From assembly GCA_902805565.1 (NCBI GenBank), contig CADCTP010000128.1, positions 1-43,137 on the forward strand: a DNA stretch of 43,137 nucleotides. Direction: 5' to 3'. Below are positions 22,782 through 32,731 of the stretch, piece by piece (the stretch's first letter is position 1; every line of letters starts with the position of its first letter). Both the position numbers and the translations under genes were made by a program. Origin of the DNA: an uncultured Mycobacteriales bacterium (GTDB lineage: Bacteria > Actinomycetota > Actinomycetes > Mycobacteriales > CADCTP01). The notes under the pieces were generated by a model, which made no database searches, was not told where the DNA came from, and saw nothing but the letters and a program-made list of their open reading frames with translations.

Positions 22782-24424
22782 ACGACCTGACCATCCTCGC
22801 CGCGAGCGAGGCCACCCGGCGCACCCTGACGCTGGGCCTCTTCGCGGTCTTCATCGCGGTGACGCTCTACATCACGCTGTGGGCGAGCCGGCAGAACAAG
22901 ACGGCCTCGGACTTCTACGACGGCGGCCGGTCGTTCTCCGCTGTGCAGAACGGGTTCGCCATCGGCGGCGACTACATGTCGGCGGCGTCGTTCCTCGGGA
23001 TCGCCGGCATCATCGCCCTGTACGGCTACGACGGCTTCCTCTACTCGATCGGCTTCCTGGTCGCCTGGCTGGTCGCGCTGCTGCTCGTCGCCGAGCTGCT
23101 GCGGAACTCCGGCCGCTACACGATGGGCGACGTGCTGGCGTTCCGGATGCGGCAGCGCCCGGTCCGCACCGCCGCCGGTGTCTCCACCATCACCGTGTCG
23201 ATCTTCTACCTGATCGCGCAGATGGTCGGCGCCGGCTCGCTCGTCGCGCTGCTGCTCGGCATCGGCAAGGGCGAGGAGTTCCTCGGCCTGTCCCAGGGCG
23301 CCGCGAAGAACGTCACGGTCGTCATCGTCGGCGCGCTCATGATCACGTACGTGATCGTCGGCGGCATGCGCGGCACGACCTGGGTGCAGATCGTCAAGGC
23401 CGGCCTGCTGATGACCGGCGCGACGCTGATGACGATCTTCGTCATGGTGAAGTTCAACTTCAACCCGTCCTCGCTGCTGGGCTCCGCGGCCACCGAGAGC
23501 GGCAAGGGCGACGCCTTCCTCAACCCGGGCCTGCGGTACGGCGCCGGGGACTGGAAGACCAAGGTCGACCTGATCAGCCTGGGCCTGGCCCTGGTGCTCG
23601 GCACCGCCGGCCTGCCGCACATCCTGATCCGCTTCTACACCGTGCCGACGGCCAAGGACGCCCGCCGCTCGGTGCAGTGGGCGATCGGCATCATCGGCTC
23701 GTTCTACCTCCTCACGCTGGCCCTCGGCTTCGGTGCCGCGGCGCTGGTCGGCAGCGACGCCATCCGGGCGCAGAACCCGGGCGGCAACACCGCGGCCCCA
23801 CAGTTGGCGGAGGAGCTGGGCGGCGGCGCCGGCTCGCTGGGCGGGGCGATCTTCCTGGCCTTCATCGCCTCGGTGGCGTTCGCGACGATCCTGGCGGTGG
23901 TGGCCGGCCTGACGCTGGCGTCGTCGTCCTCCGTGGCGCACGACGTCTACGCCAACGTCATCCGCAAGGGCGACGTCGACGAGCGGTCCGAGGTCCGGGT
24001 GGCCCGGCTGGCGGCGATCGTGATCGGTGCGGTCGCGATCGTGTTGTCCATCTTCGCCCAGAACCTGAACGTGGCGTTCCTGGTCGCATTGGCCTTCGCG
24101 GTCGCCGCGTCCGGAAACCTGCCGGCGATCCTCTACAGCCTGTTCTGGCGGAAGTTCAACACGCAGGGTGCGACCTGGGCCATCTACGGCGGTCTCGGGG
24201 TGGCGCTGTTCCTGGTGATCTTCTCGCCGGTGGTCTCCGGCAGCCCGACGGCGATGATCAGCGACCGGGACTTCTCCTGGTTCCCGCTGGAGAACCCCGG
24301 GATCATCTCCATCCCGGCCGGCTTCTTCTTCGGCTGGCTCGGCACCGTCCTGTCGAAGGAGCGGGACGACGCCAAGTACGACGAGCTCGAGGTCAGGTCG
24401 CTGACCGGAGCCGGGGCGCACTAG
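22778..24424 (+). CDS. actP: Cation:acetate (monocarboxylate) symporter, ActP-like
   Basis: 548 residues and about 13-14 membrane helices from GTG 22778. ActP/MctC features are SDFYDGGRSFSAVQNGFAIG, GDYMSAASFLGIAGIIALYG, VGGMRGTTWVQIVKA and AGLPHILIRFYTVPTAKDARRS. GDYMSAASFLG and the RFYTVPTAKDARRS segment are the strongest markers for acetate/pyruvate/propionate carriers. With the DUF485 protein it forms one operon, ended by a hairpin 33 nt after the stop. The LytS/LytTR system in the window is the best candidate regulator, with catabolite control through the Crp-like site. The exact substrate is not proven. Confidence 0.94.
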   Translation: MNDLTILAASEATRRTLTLGLFAVFIAVTLYITLWASRQNKTASDFYDGGRSFSAVQNGFAIGGDYMSAASFLGIAGIIALYGYDGFLYSIGFLVAWLVALLLVAELLRNSGRYTMGDVLAFRMRQRPVRTAAGVSTITVSIFYLIAQMVGAGSLVALLLGIGKGEEFLGLSQGAAKNVTVVIVGALMITYVIVGGMRGTTWVQIVKAGLLMTGATLMTIFVMVKFNFNPSSLLGSAATESGKGDAFLNPGLRYGAGDWKTKVDLISLGLALVLGTAGLPHILIRFYTVPTAKDARRSVQWAIGIIGSFYLLTLALGFGAAALVGSDAIRAQNPGGNTAAPQLAEELGGGAGSLGGAIFLAFIASVAFATILAVVAGLTLASSSSVAHDVYANVIRKGDVDERSEVRVARLAAIVIGAVAIVLSIFAQNLNVAFLVALAFAVAASGNLPAILYSLFWRKFNTQGATWAIYGGLGVALFLVIFSPVVSGSPTAMISDRDFSWFPLENPGIISIPAGFFFGWLGTVLSKERDDAKYDELEVRSLTGAGAH

Positions 24425-24456
24425 GCCCCCAGGGCTCCGGGCGACATCCCGGAACG

Positions 24457-24495
24457 GCGGCGTCGGTGGGTGGTCGGTCCCCCCACCGGCGCCGC
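24457..24495 (+). terminator. Hairpin after the actP-like operon
   Basis: 14-bp arms (GCGGCGTCGGTGGG / CCCACCGGCGCCGC, one G-T pair) around an 11-nt loop, 33 nt after the stop. Confidence 0.7.
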
Positions 24496-24555
24496 TTCCA
24501 CGTCCGGGGGCGGGCCGGCCGGTGTGGCGGTCCGCCCCCCGGGTAGCGAGGACGC

Positions 24556-24774
24556 ATGACCGAGAGCACGTACGACCGCGAGGACGACGTCGACACCGAC
24601 GACAATGTGGCCAACTCCCGGGCGACCGGCGGCGAGCCGACCGAGGCCGGGGACGCCGGCTCGACCACCGGCACCGGCACCTCCGAGGAATTCGTCGGCC
24701 GCACCGCCGGCCAGGACGAGGGGTACGCCGGCGAGACCGGCGCCGAGGCCCGCGCCCAGGCCCAGGGCAGCTGA
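24556..24774 (+). CDS. Small acidic hypothetical protein
   Basis: 72 residues, rich in Asp, Glu, Gly and Thr (DDVDTDDNVANSRATGGEP, then EEFVGRTAGQDEGYAGETGA). It is low in hydrophobic residues and presumably disordered. The start ATG 24556 is preceded by TAGCGA with a 6-nt gap, so it is probably leaderless, although GAGGA also lies there and could be a weak ribosome-binding site. Short acidic proteins with a GYAGETGAEARA-like tail occur in actinobacteria, but I know no function. Coding is supported by the promoter spacing and composition rather than by a recognised domain. Confidence 0.6.
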   Translation: MTESTYDREDDVDTDDNVANSRATGGEPTEAGDAGSTTGTGTSEEFVGRTAGQDEGYAGETGAEARAQAQGS

Positions 24775-24797
24775 GCGTCGCCCGGCCGGGCCGCCGC

Positions 24798-25658
24798 TCA
24801 GAGCGGCCCGAGCCGGGCCAGCCGGTCCGGGTCCAGCAGCATGTCGATCTGCGTGATCACCCCGCCGGCCACCGTGAACGCGACCACCGCGTGCAGCCGG
24901 TCGCCCATCCGCACCACCGCCCCCGCACCGCCGTTGACCGGCACCGGCCGCAGCCGGGCCGCCGGGTCGGCGAACATCGCCGCCCGCCCGGCCACCGTCC
25001 CGTTCCCGCGCAGCAATGTGCCCCGGCCGGGCCCGGCGTCGGCCCGCAGCACGACCTGCGGGTGCAGCAGCCCGGCCAGCCGCTCGACGTCGCCGGCCCG
25101 GGCGGCCGCGAAGAAGGCGTCGGCCAGCTCCCGCTGCCGGGCCGGATCGGCGTCCGGCCCCGGACCGTCCGCGTCCCGCACCCGCCGGCGGGCCCGGGAC
25201 GCCAGCTGGCGGGTCGCCACCGGCGACCGGTCGAGCATCCGGGCGATGTCCTCGAACGGCACCGCGAACATGTCGTGCAGCACGAACGCCAGCCGCTCGG
25301 CCGGGGTGAGCGTGTCCAGCACCACCCGCATCGCCAGCCCGACCGCGTCCCCCAGCACCGCCTCGTGCTCCGGGTCGCCGCCGCTGTCCGGCCCGATCAC
25401 CGGGTCCGGCACGTACGGGTCGTACGGGTCCTCGCGCCGGCCCGCCCGCGTGCGCAGCAGGTTCAGGCAGATCCGGGCGACGACCGTGGTGAGCCAGGCC
25501 GGCAGCACCTCGATCGTCGCGGGGTCGGTGCGGGCCAGCCGGAGCCACGCCTCCTGCACGGCGTCGTCGGCCTCGGTGGCCGAGCCGAGCATCCGGTGGG
25601 CCACCGACCGCAGGTGCGGTCGCAGTTGCTCGAACCTGCCGGCGAGCTCGTCGTCCAT
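24798..25658 (-). CDS. ECF41/SigJ-like RNA polymerase sigma factor with SnoaL-like C-terminal domain
   Basis: 286 residues. Sigma region 2 reads FEQLRPHLRSVAHRMLGSATEADDAVQEAWLRL (in part) and region 4 reads FVLHDMFAVPFEDIARMLDR followed by SPVATRQLASRARRRV. The C-terminal SnoaL/NTF2-like domain (about 175-280) and the late DPDRLARLG resemble the NPDKL-type motif of ECF41 sigma factors. In these the extra domain controls activity in place of an anti-sigma factor, and YVPDPVI may equal their WLPEP motif. Typical partners are small oxidoreductases or monooxygenases; here a small monooxygenase-like gene is divergent, 75 bp away. The inducing signal is unknown. Confidence 0.88.
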   Translation of the reverse strand: MDDELAGRFEQLRPHLRSVAHRMLGSATEADDAVQEAWLRLARTDPATIEVLPAWLTTVVARICLNLLRTRAGRREDPYDPYVPDPVIGPDSGGDPEHEAVLGDAVGLAMRVVLDTLTPAERLAFVLHDMFAVPFEDIARMLDRSPVATRQLASRARRRVRDADGPGPDADPARQRELADAFFAAARAGDVERLAGLLHPQVVLRADAGPGRGTLLRGNGTVAGRAAMFADPAARLRPVPVNGGAGAVVRMGDRLHAVVAFTVAGGVITQIDMLLDPDRLARLGPL

Positions 25659-25733
25659 CGGTCACACCACTCCGTCGTCCGGGGTCATCCGATCGACCCG
25701 CGCGCCGGCGCGGACGTGACCGGAGGAGACCCG

Positions 25734-26036
25734 ATGACCGTTCTCGTCACCCTGGCGACGATCGCCCCCGAGCACGTCGAGGCCGTGGAGGACGCCGGGC
25801 GGCGGCTGTTCGCGGCCGTAGACGCGGCGGGCCCGGCGGACTTCCGGTACGCGGTGTGCCGGCTGCCCGACGGCACCTACCTCACGCTGCTGGAGGTGCC
25901 GGACAGCGGGAATCCGCTGACCGCGCTGCCCGAGTACCACGACTTCGTCACCGGGCTCAGGGGCTGGCTGGCCGCGCCGACGACCGGCGGGCCCGCCACG
26001 GTGATCGGCTCCTACCGCGTTCTCGGCCCGGCCTGA
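25734..26036 (+). CDS. Small ABM-like (antibiotic biosynthesis monooxygenase-fold) protein
   Basis: 100 residues with a ferredoxin-like alpha/beta pattern: VTLATIAPEHVEAVEDAGRR, then FRYAVCRLPDGTYLTLLEV and a closing VIGSYRVLGPA strand. It resembles stress-response dimeric barrel proteins of the ABM/DUF1330-like kind; exact family is uncertain. ATG 25734 follows GGAGGAG. It is divergent from the ECF41-like sigma gene, a usual position for the target of such a sigma factor. No catalytic residue can be named. Confidence 0.65.
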   Translation: MTVLVTLATIAPEHVEAVEDAGRRLFAAVDAAGPADFRYAVCRLPDGTYLTLLEVPDSGNPLTALPEYHDFVTGLRGWLAAPTTGGPATVIGSYRVLGPA

Positions 26037-26037
26037 G

Positions 26038-26130
26038 GGCTCCGGCCGAGGCCCCGCCTGACGGTTCGGTCGAGGCCCGGGGGTTCGGTCGAGGCCCGGC
26101 CCGGCGGCTCCGGCCGGCGCCCGGCCCGAC
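26038..26130. repeat. Four imperfect tandem repeats of 19-25 bp
   Basis: Units begin GGCTCCGGCCGAGGCCC (26038), GGTTCGGTCGAGGCCC (26063), the same (26082) and GGCTCCGGCCGGCGCCC (26106). Units 2 and 3 share 18 identical bases. They fill the whole gap between the convergent monooxygenase-like and rhodanese genes and may serve as a structured terminator zone. Confidence 0.6.
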
Positions 26131-26134
26131 GGTC

Positions 26135-26458
26135 TCAGACGACGCGCCCCGGGGTGCCGTCGTCGGTGACCAGCGGGCGGCCGGCCGCGGTCCAGGCCTC
26201 CAGGCCGCCGGTGAGGTTGGTGGCCTCCCGACCCTGGCCGCGCAGCCAGGAGGTGACCTGCGCGGACCGGCCGCCGACCCGGCAGACCACGACCAGCGGG
26301 TCGGTGTCGGGCACGTCGGCGGCGCGGCCGGGCAGTTGGCTCAGCGGGACGTGGGTGGAGCCGGCGATGTGCCCGGCCGCCCACTCGTCGTCCTCGCGGA
26401 CGTCGAGGACGACCGCGTCGTCCGCGACCTGGCTCGCCTGCACGCTCGGGATCTGCAC
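26135..26458 (-). CDS. Single-domain rhodanese-like protein
   Basis: 107 residues, the usual size for a one-domain rhodanese. LDVREDDEWAAGHIAGSTHVPL (about 18-39, given here in part) is the family N-terminal signature. The active-site loop is VVVCRVGGRS, with the catalytic Cys near residue 59. LTGGLEAWTAAGRPL ends the domain. Rhodaneses carry persulfide sulfur between acceptors, and the physiological acceptor is not indicated by the neighbours. No signal peptide. Confidence 0.93.
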   Translation of the reverse strand: MQIPSVQASQVADDAVVLDVREDDEWAAGHIAGSTHVPLSQLPGRAADVPDTDPLVVVCRVGGRSAQVTSWLRGQGREATNLTGGLEAWTAAGRPLVTDDGTPGRVV

Positions 26459-26538
26459 GCGTTCGATACTAGAGAGAGCCCTCGCCCGGCCGGCCGGGGC
26501 GGCGGCCCGGCCGACCGGACGAGGGGGTCCGGGTGGGT

Positions 26539-29082
<2,544 letters not shown>

Positions 29083-29136
29083 CTAGGGCTCCGACCCCCG
29101 GACCCGGGTGCCGTCGACGTGGGCGGTGACGCGCGG
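29083..29136 (-). pseudogene. C-terminal tail of a lost second CBM3 cellulase
   Basis: The last 18 codons read APRVTAHVDGTRVRGSEP and stop at 29083, nearly matching the end of the intact cellulase ([18 protein letters not shown]). DNA similarity also continues about 10 bp past the stop. Just upstream lies GGAAGGAG, a ribosome-binding site without a start codon, and then the CebR/CelR box. So the control region and the extreme 3' end of a cellulase gene remain, with everything between removed. No other part of that gene is in the window. Confidence 0.75.
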
Positions 29137-29184
29137 GGCCCGGGGTGGACCCGTTCTCCTTCCGGTCGGCACGGACGGCGGCGA

Positions 29185-29198
29185 TGGGAGCGCTCCCA
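29185..29198. promoter_or_regulatory. CebR/CelR operator TGGGAGCGCTCCCA
   Basis: A perfect 14-bp palindrome identical to the known CebR (Streptomyces) / CelR (Thermobifida) operator; it extends to 16 bp with flanking A/T. It overlaps a possible minus-strand -10 (TAATGG, 29196-29201). Repression would be lifted by cello-oligosaccharides. It is the only copy seen in the window. Confidence 0.88.
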
Positions 29199-29376
29199 TT
29201 ACTGACCGGGTCATCTCTCCTCCTCGCTGAGGAACGCGAACAACTCGCCGAGAGGGCCGCCGCGCCCGGTCCGGCATCGACATTCCACGGGCCCGTGCCG
29301 CACGTGGACTGTCCGGTCGAAAGCCTCACTGGGCCGACGGCACCGTGTCAAGCCCTCGATCGGCTGTACGTCGCGT

Positions 29377-29397
29377 CACGGATGTGACCCATCCGTG
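29377..29397. promoter_or_regulatory. Inverted repeat CACGGATG-N5-CATCCGTG
   Basis: Perfect 8-bp arms around TGACC, 71 bp before the start of the unrecognised membrane protein and in the AT-richer part of the gap. It may be an operator for that gene. The region 29215-29376 before it holds no supported gene. Confidence 0.5.
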
Positions 29398-29453
29398 TCC
29401 TACTAGATGTGCACCCTTGGTGACGTCATGGCTACTCTAGTAGTACCACACCG

Positions 29454-29469
29454 CTGATCGGAGGATCAG
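29454..29469 (+). promoter_or_regulatory. Hairpin with ribosome-binding site in its loop
   Basis: CTGATC-GGAG-GATCAG has perfect 6-bp arms. The loop GGAG, extended by the next G of the stem, is the only ribosome-binding site of the gene, and the last base of the stem is the G of start codon GTG 29469. This could mask translation. Confidence 0.5.
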
Positions 29470-30575
29470 TGACCGACCCGACCCTGAGCCGCACGGACCA
29501 TTCCGCCACCGCTGAGAAGAGCAACATCCAGCTCACCTGGAAGGATTTCAGTACGGCCGTGCACGGCACGGCGGTCGGGACGAACGGCCTGCTCGCGGCC
29601 GTGTCGACCGGCCTGGCGGTCTGGGCCGACGGACTGGGCCGCTGGGTCCTGTGCGGGCTCGCCGCCGTGTTGCTGGTGCTGTTCGTGGGACAGGTCGTCG
29701 TCGGGTCGATCCGGGCGCGCCAGCGGGAGCGGGCGCGGCTGGCCGAGGAACGGCACCGCACCGAGTTGACCGCCCTCCGGGAGGAGAGCGCCGCCGCCCA
29801 GCAGGAGGCGGTCGAGGCCCGCGAGGAGGCCGCCCGCACCGCCGAGCGGGCCGCCGGGCACGCGGCCGAGGCGACCGCCGAGCGCGCCCGCACCCAGGCG
29901 CTGCACAGCCGGCACGGTGCCGCGCTGACCGCGCTGCACGACATGTGGCTGGGCTACCCCGCGCCGTACACCGACGACGTGGAGCTGACCTACCTGGTGG
30001 GGGCGGACACCGGTGGCGACCGGGTGGTCGAGCACCGCCGCACCACCCCGGAGCCGGGCTCCAGCCTGCCGTTCCTGCAGGGCCGGCTGACCACCCCGAC
30101 CCAGCTCGACGCGGACGCGGTCTCGCTGGCCGACGTGGAGATGGTGACCCGGTCCGAGGACGACCGGACCGCGATCCGGCAGATCGCGCTGTCCGAGGCC
30201 CCGGGCCTGCTGCGTTGCATGTTCGTGTTCCGGCCGGCGATCACCGAGCCGGTCAGCTGGTACGCCCGCTACCGGATGCCCGGGATGTGGGACGTCCTGC
30301 GCGACACCGGCCACGACCGGCTCACCTGGACCCCGTCCCCGCGGGTCGAGGACCCGGAGCGGTCCACGCTGATTCGGCTGGTGGTCAACTTCGACTTCCC
30401 ACCGGACGCCGGCGAGGACGTGTTCGTCCGCGACCAGGACAACCACGAGCTCAAGCGGCTGACCGGGCCGGACGGGTCGCTGCGCTACCGGTGGGAGACG
30501 GAGGCTCCGCGGCCGGAACGGTACGGGTGGGACCTGTGGTGGGCCCGGCCACTGGAGGGTCGCCGGGCCCGGTGA
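29469..30575 (+). CDS. Unrecognised membrane-anchored coiled-coil protein with C-terminal soluble domain
   Basis: 368 residues. Residues 1-35 are polar. Two adjacent hydrophobic segments (about 38-52 and 57-78) place both ends in the cytoplasm. A charged Ala/Glu/Arg-rich coiled coil follows (about 82-150, AEERHRTELTALREES, EAREEAARTAERAAG). The remaining ~215 residues look like a mixed or beta-rich domain with conserved-looking aromatic patches (WYARYRMPGMWDVL, YGWDLWWARPL). I do not recognise the family. It stands alone, with an unusually AT-rich promoter region, an 8-bp inverted repeat and a hairpin at the start codon, so its expression seems tightly controlled. A membrane sensor or effector scaffold is a guess. 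Confidence 0.8.
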   Translation: MTDPTLSRTDHSATAEKSNIQLTWKDFSTAVHGTAVGTNGLLAAVSTGLAVWADGLGRWVLCGLAAVLLVLFVGQVVVGSIRARQRERARLAEERHRTELTALREESAAAQQEAVEAREEAARTAERAAGHAAEATAERARTQALHSRHGAALTALHDMWLGYPAPYTDDVELTYLVGADTGGDRVVEHRRTTPEPGSSLPFLQGRLTTPTQLDADAVSLADVEMVTRSEDDRTAIRQIALSEAPGLLRCMFVFRPAITEPVSWYARYRMPGMWDVLRDTGHDRLTWTPSPRVEDPERSTLIRLVVNFDFPPDAGEDVFVRDQDNHELKRLTGPDGSLRYRWETEAPRPERYGWDLWWARPLEGRRAR

Positions 30576-30750
30576 AGCGGGTCAGCCGCCGCCGCCGTCG
30601 CCGCCGGCCGCACGCGCGTATCCCGGTCCCTGCATCCCGACCACACCTTTCGGTGACAAGAAGTGAGCACCGCCAGCCCGATCCGGGGACGGAGTTCACT
30701 CCGATGACGTTTGCACACTACTCAACGGCATTGCCAGGGCCGTCGGGTGC

Positions 30751-32526
30751 TCAGCTCGCCGCCGCGTCCCGCCGCCACCAGCGGGACCGGCGGCGGGCCG
30801 GCTCGGCCGGCGGCGGCTCCAGCGAGGTCAGCAGGTCGTGCTCGGCCACCACGTCCAGGGACAGCGTCTTGTAGCCGACCTGCTCGAAGAGGACCACCAC
30901 CCGGTCGCCCTCCTCGTACGTCTGGACCGTGCCGCGGCCCCACTCCGGGTGCTCGACCCGGGAGCCCACCGCGTACGGCCGGTCGGCGCTGTCCACGCTC
31001 TCGCCGCGGTCGCAGTTGTCGCAGTGCCCGCAGCGCTCCGGGTGGGACTCGCCGAGCAGCTCCAGGATGATCCGGCGCCGGCAGTCGGTGGACTCGGCGT
31101 ACGTCCGGACCATCTCCACCGAGGTCTTGGTGTACTCGCGCTGCACCTCCCGCCGGTCCGCCGCCGCCTGCGCGACCGAGGCGGCCGGGACGTCGGCGCG
31201 GGACCGGGCGCCGGAGACCCGGCGGTCCTTGCCGGAGCGGACCGCGCCGGTGGCCTCCAGCTCGTTGACGATCGCGGTGATCTTCGCCGTGGACAGCCCG
31301 GTCGAGGTGGCGAGGTCCTTGCGGGAGACCGGCCCGTCCGCCCGGACGGCCTCCAGCACGCCGGCCAGCTCCGGCACCGTCGGCCCACCGCCGGCCGCGA
31401 AGAACCGCGGCAGGGTCAGGTCCTTGGGCAGGTAGAACAGGGCCGCGCGGGCCGGCTCCCGGTCCCGGCCGGCCCGCCCGATCTCCTGGTAGTACGAGTC
31501 CAGGCTGTCCGGCGGCTCGGTGTGGAAGACGAACCGGACGTCCGGCTTGTCGACCCCCATCCCGAACGCGCTGGTCGCCACGATCACCTCGACCTTGTCG
31601 CTCATGAACGCGTCCTGGGCGGCCTCGCGGTCGGCCCGGGACAGCCCGCCGTGGTAGTGCACGGCGTCCACGCCGTTGTCCCGCAGCAGGGCGGCCAGCT
31701 CCTCGGTGCCGCGCTGGGTGGCCGCGTACACGATCCCGGGGCCGCCGGGCTCGACGCCGCCGGAGCCGACCGGGAGCGTCGGCGCCTGCAGCCGGGTGCT
31801 GCCGTCGATCTCCTCGTGGTCGGGCTCGCCGTGCAGGGCCAGCAGCACCTGCCGGACCAGCTCGTCGCGCTTGGCGCCCTCCGAGCCGACCAGGTCCACG
31901 CCGAGCCAGATGTTCGGCCGGTCGGCGTCCCGGACTATCACCGCCGGCTCCCGCATCCGCAGCCGGCGGACGACCTCCTCCCGCACCCGCGGGGACGCGG
32001 TCGCGGTCAGCGCGAGCAGCCGGGGGGTGCCCAGCGCCCGGACCACCGTGCCCAGCGCGAGGTAGTCCGGCCGGAAGTCGTGGCCCCACTCGCTGATGCA
32101 GTGCGCCTCGTCGACGACCACCAGCGAGACGTGCGCCCGGCGCAGCTCGGCCAGCACGTCGTCGTTGGCCAGCTGCTCCGGGGCCAGCAGCAGGAACTCG
32201 ACGTCCCCGGCCGTGAAGTCGGCCAGCGCCCGCTTCCGCTCCGAGACCTTCATCGTGCCGTTGAGCAGGGCGGCCTGCTGGCCGGCCTCGGTCAGCGCCC
32301 GCAGCTGGTCGTGCTGCAGCGCGATCGTCGGCGAGACGACCAGCGTGCCGCCGTCGATGAGGTTCGCCGCGACGGTGTAGATCAAGGTCTTGCCGGTGCC
32401 CGAGGCGAGCACCGCGAGCGTGTCCCGCTCCAGCACGGCGTCGATCGCCTCGGCCTGCCCCGGGCGGAACCGCGCCCGGCTGCCGAGCACCTCCCTGGCG
32501 GTCTTCTTGACCGCGGCACTGGTCAC
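30751..32526 (-). CDS. recQ: RecQ-type ATP-dependent DNA helicase
   Basis: 591 residues. Helicase motifs are in order: Walker A ASGTGKT (41-47), SPTIALQHDQ, LLLAPEQL, the DEAH box VVDEAHCISEWGHDF (137-151), LALTATAS, the YHGGLS region and the motif-VI segment YYQEIGRAGRD. A RecQ zinc-binding segment ends with RCGHCDNCDRGES (about 500-515), preceded by a winged-helix-like insertion (RKDLATSTGLSTAKITAIVN). The C-terminal part (VGSRVEHPEWGRGTVQ...) is an unusual small beta domain in place of HRDC. RecQ unwinds DNA 3'-5' in recombination and fork repair. The GTG start has TAGCGA 6 nt upstream. Confidence 0.94.
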   Translation of the reverse strand: MTSAAVKKTAREVLGSRARFRPGQAEAIDAVLERDTLAVLASGTGKTLIYTVAANLIDGGTLVVSPTIALQHDQLRALTEAGQQAALLNGTMKVSERKRALADFTAGDVEFLLLAPEQLANDDVLAELRRAHVSLVVVDEAHCISEWGHDFRPDYLALGTVVRALGTPRLLALTATASPRVREEVVRRLRMREPAVIVRDADRPNIWLGVDLVGSEGAKRDELVRQVLLALHGEPDHEEIDGSTRLQAPTLPVGSGGVEPGGPGIVYAATQRGTEELAALLRDNGVDAVHYHGGLSRADREAAQDAFMSDKVEVIVATSAFGMGVDKPDVRFVFHTEPPDSLDSYYQEIGRAGRDREPARAALFYLPKDLTLPRFFAAGGGPTVPELAGVLEAVRADGPVSRKDLATSTGLSTAKITAIVNELEATGAVRSGKDRRVSGARSRADVPAASVAQAAADRREVQREYTKTSVEMVRTYAESTDCRRRIILELLGESHPERCGHCDNCDRGESVDSADRPYAVGSRVEHPEWGRGTVQTYEEGDRVVVLFEQVGYKTLSLDVVAEHDLLTSLEPPPAEPARRRSRWWRRDAAAS

Positions 32527-32532
32527 CCGCGG

Positions 32533-32538
32533 TCGCTA
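32533..32538 (-). promoter_or_regulatory. -10-like TAGCGA, leaderless start of recQ-like gene
   Basis: On the minus strand TAGCGA-CCGCGG-GTG gives a 6-nt spacing and no Shine-Dalgarno sequence. Confidence 0.5.
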
Positions 32539-32623
32539 CCCGCCGCCCCTCGGGTCGACACCCGGCCCGCTCGCGCGGACCTGTCGCACGGGTCACCCGT
32601 AGAGCGGGAGCCGCCCGGACCGG

Positions 32624-32629
32624 TACGGT
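32624..32629 (+). promoter_or_regulatory. -10 element TACGGT of the TPP-riboswitch transcript
   Basis: TACGGT places the transcript start near 32636, directly at the 5' edge of the riboswitch aptamer. Confidence 0.5.
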
Positions 32630-32635
32630 GACGAC

Positions 32636-32726
32636 GTCACGCGGGAGCCCGGCGCACCGGGCTGAGAGGGCGGGCACGCGGCCGCCGACCGTCGGAACCT
32701 GTCCGGGTCATGCCGGCGTAGGGAGT
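32636..32726 (+). ncRNA. TPP (THI-box) riboswitch
   Basis: The two conserved THI-box blocks are present: GGGCTGAGAGGGC at 32659-32671 (CTGAGA core) and GGAACCTGTCCGGGTCATG followed by CCGGCGTAGGGA at 32694-32724. Flanking stems are GC-rich and the variable arm is short. The aptamer ends about 5 nt before the ATG of the CytX-like gene. The GGGAG of its conserved 3' strand is the only ribosome-binding site, so binding of TPP would directly hide it. No separate terminator or expression platform fits in the gap. Confidence 0.93.
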
Positions 32727-32731
32727 GCTCG

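Noticed and set aside
25659-25680. GGTCACA and CGTC as an ECF41-type promoter for the monooxygenase-like gene
   Set aside because: The -35-like GGTCACA and the CGTC elements are only about 6-9 bp apart, not the 16-17 bp needed.
29083-29214. A 43-codon minus-strand gene from ATG 29214 through the cellulase tail
   Set aside because: It would put the CebR/CelR operator inside the coding region and joins unrelated residues to a CBM3 tail. A deletion product is the simpler reading.
29421-29428. TGACGTCA palindrome
   Set aside because: It matches a eukaryotic CRE, but it is a single 8-bp palindrome with no known actinobacterial meaning.
30704-30874. Short plus-strand frame starting MTFAHYSTALPG
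   Set aside because: Most of it overlaps the 3' end of the RecQ-type gene in antisense. There is no ribosome-binding site or recognised family.
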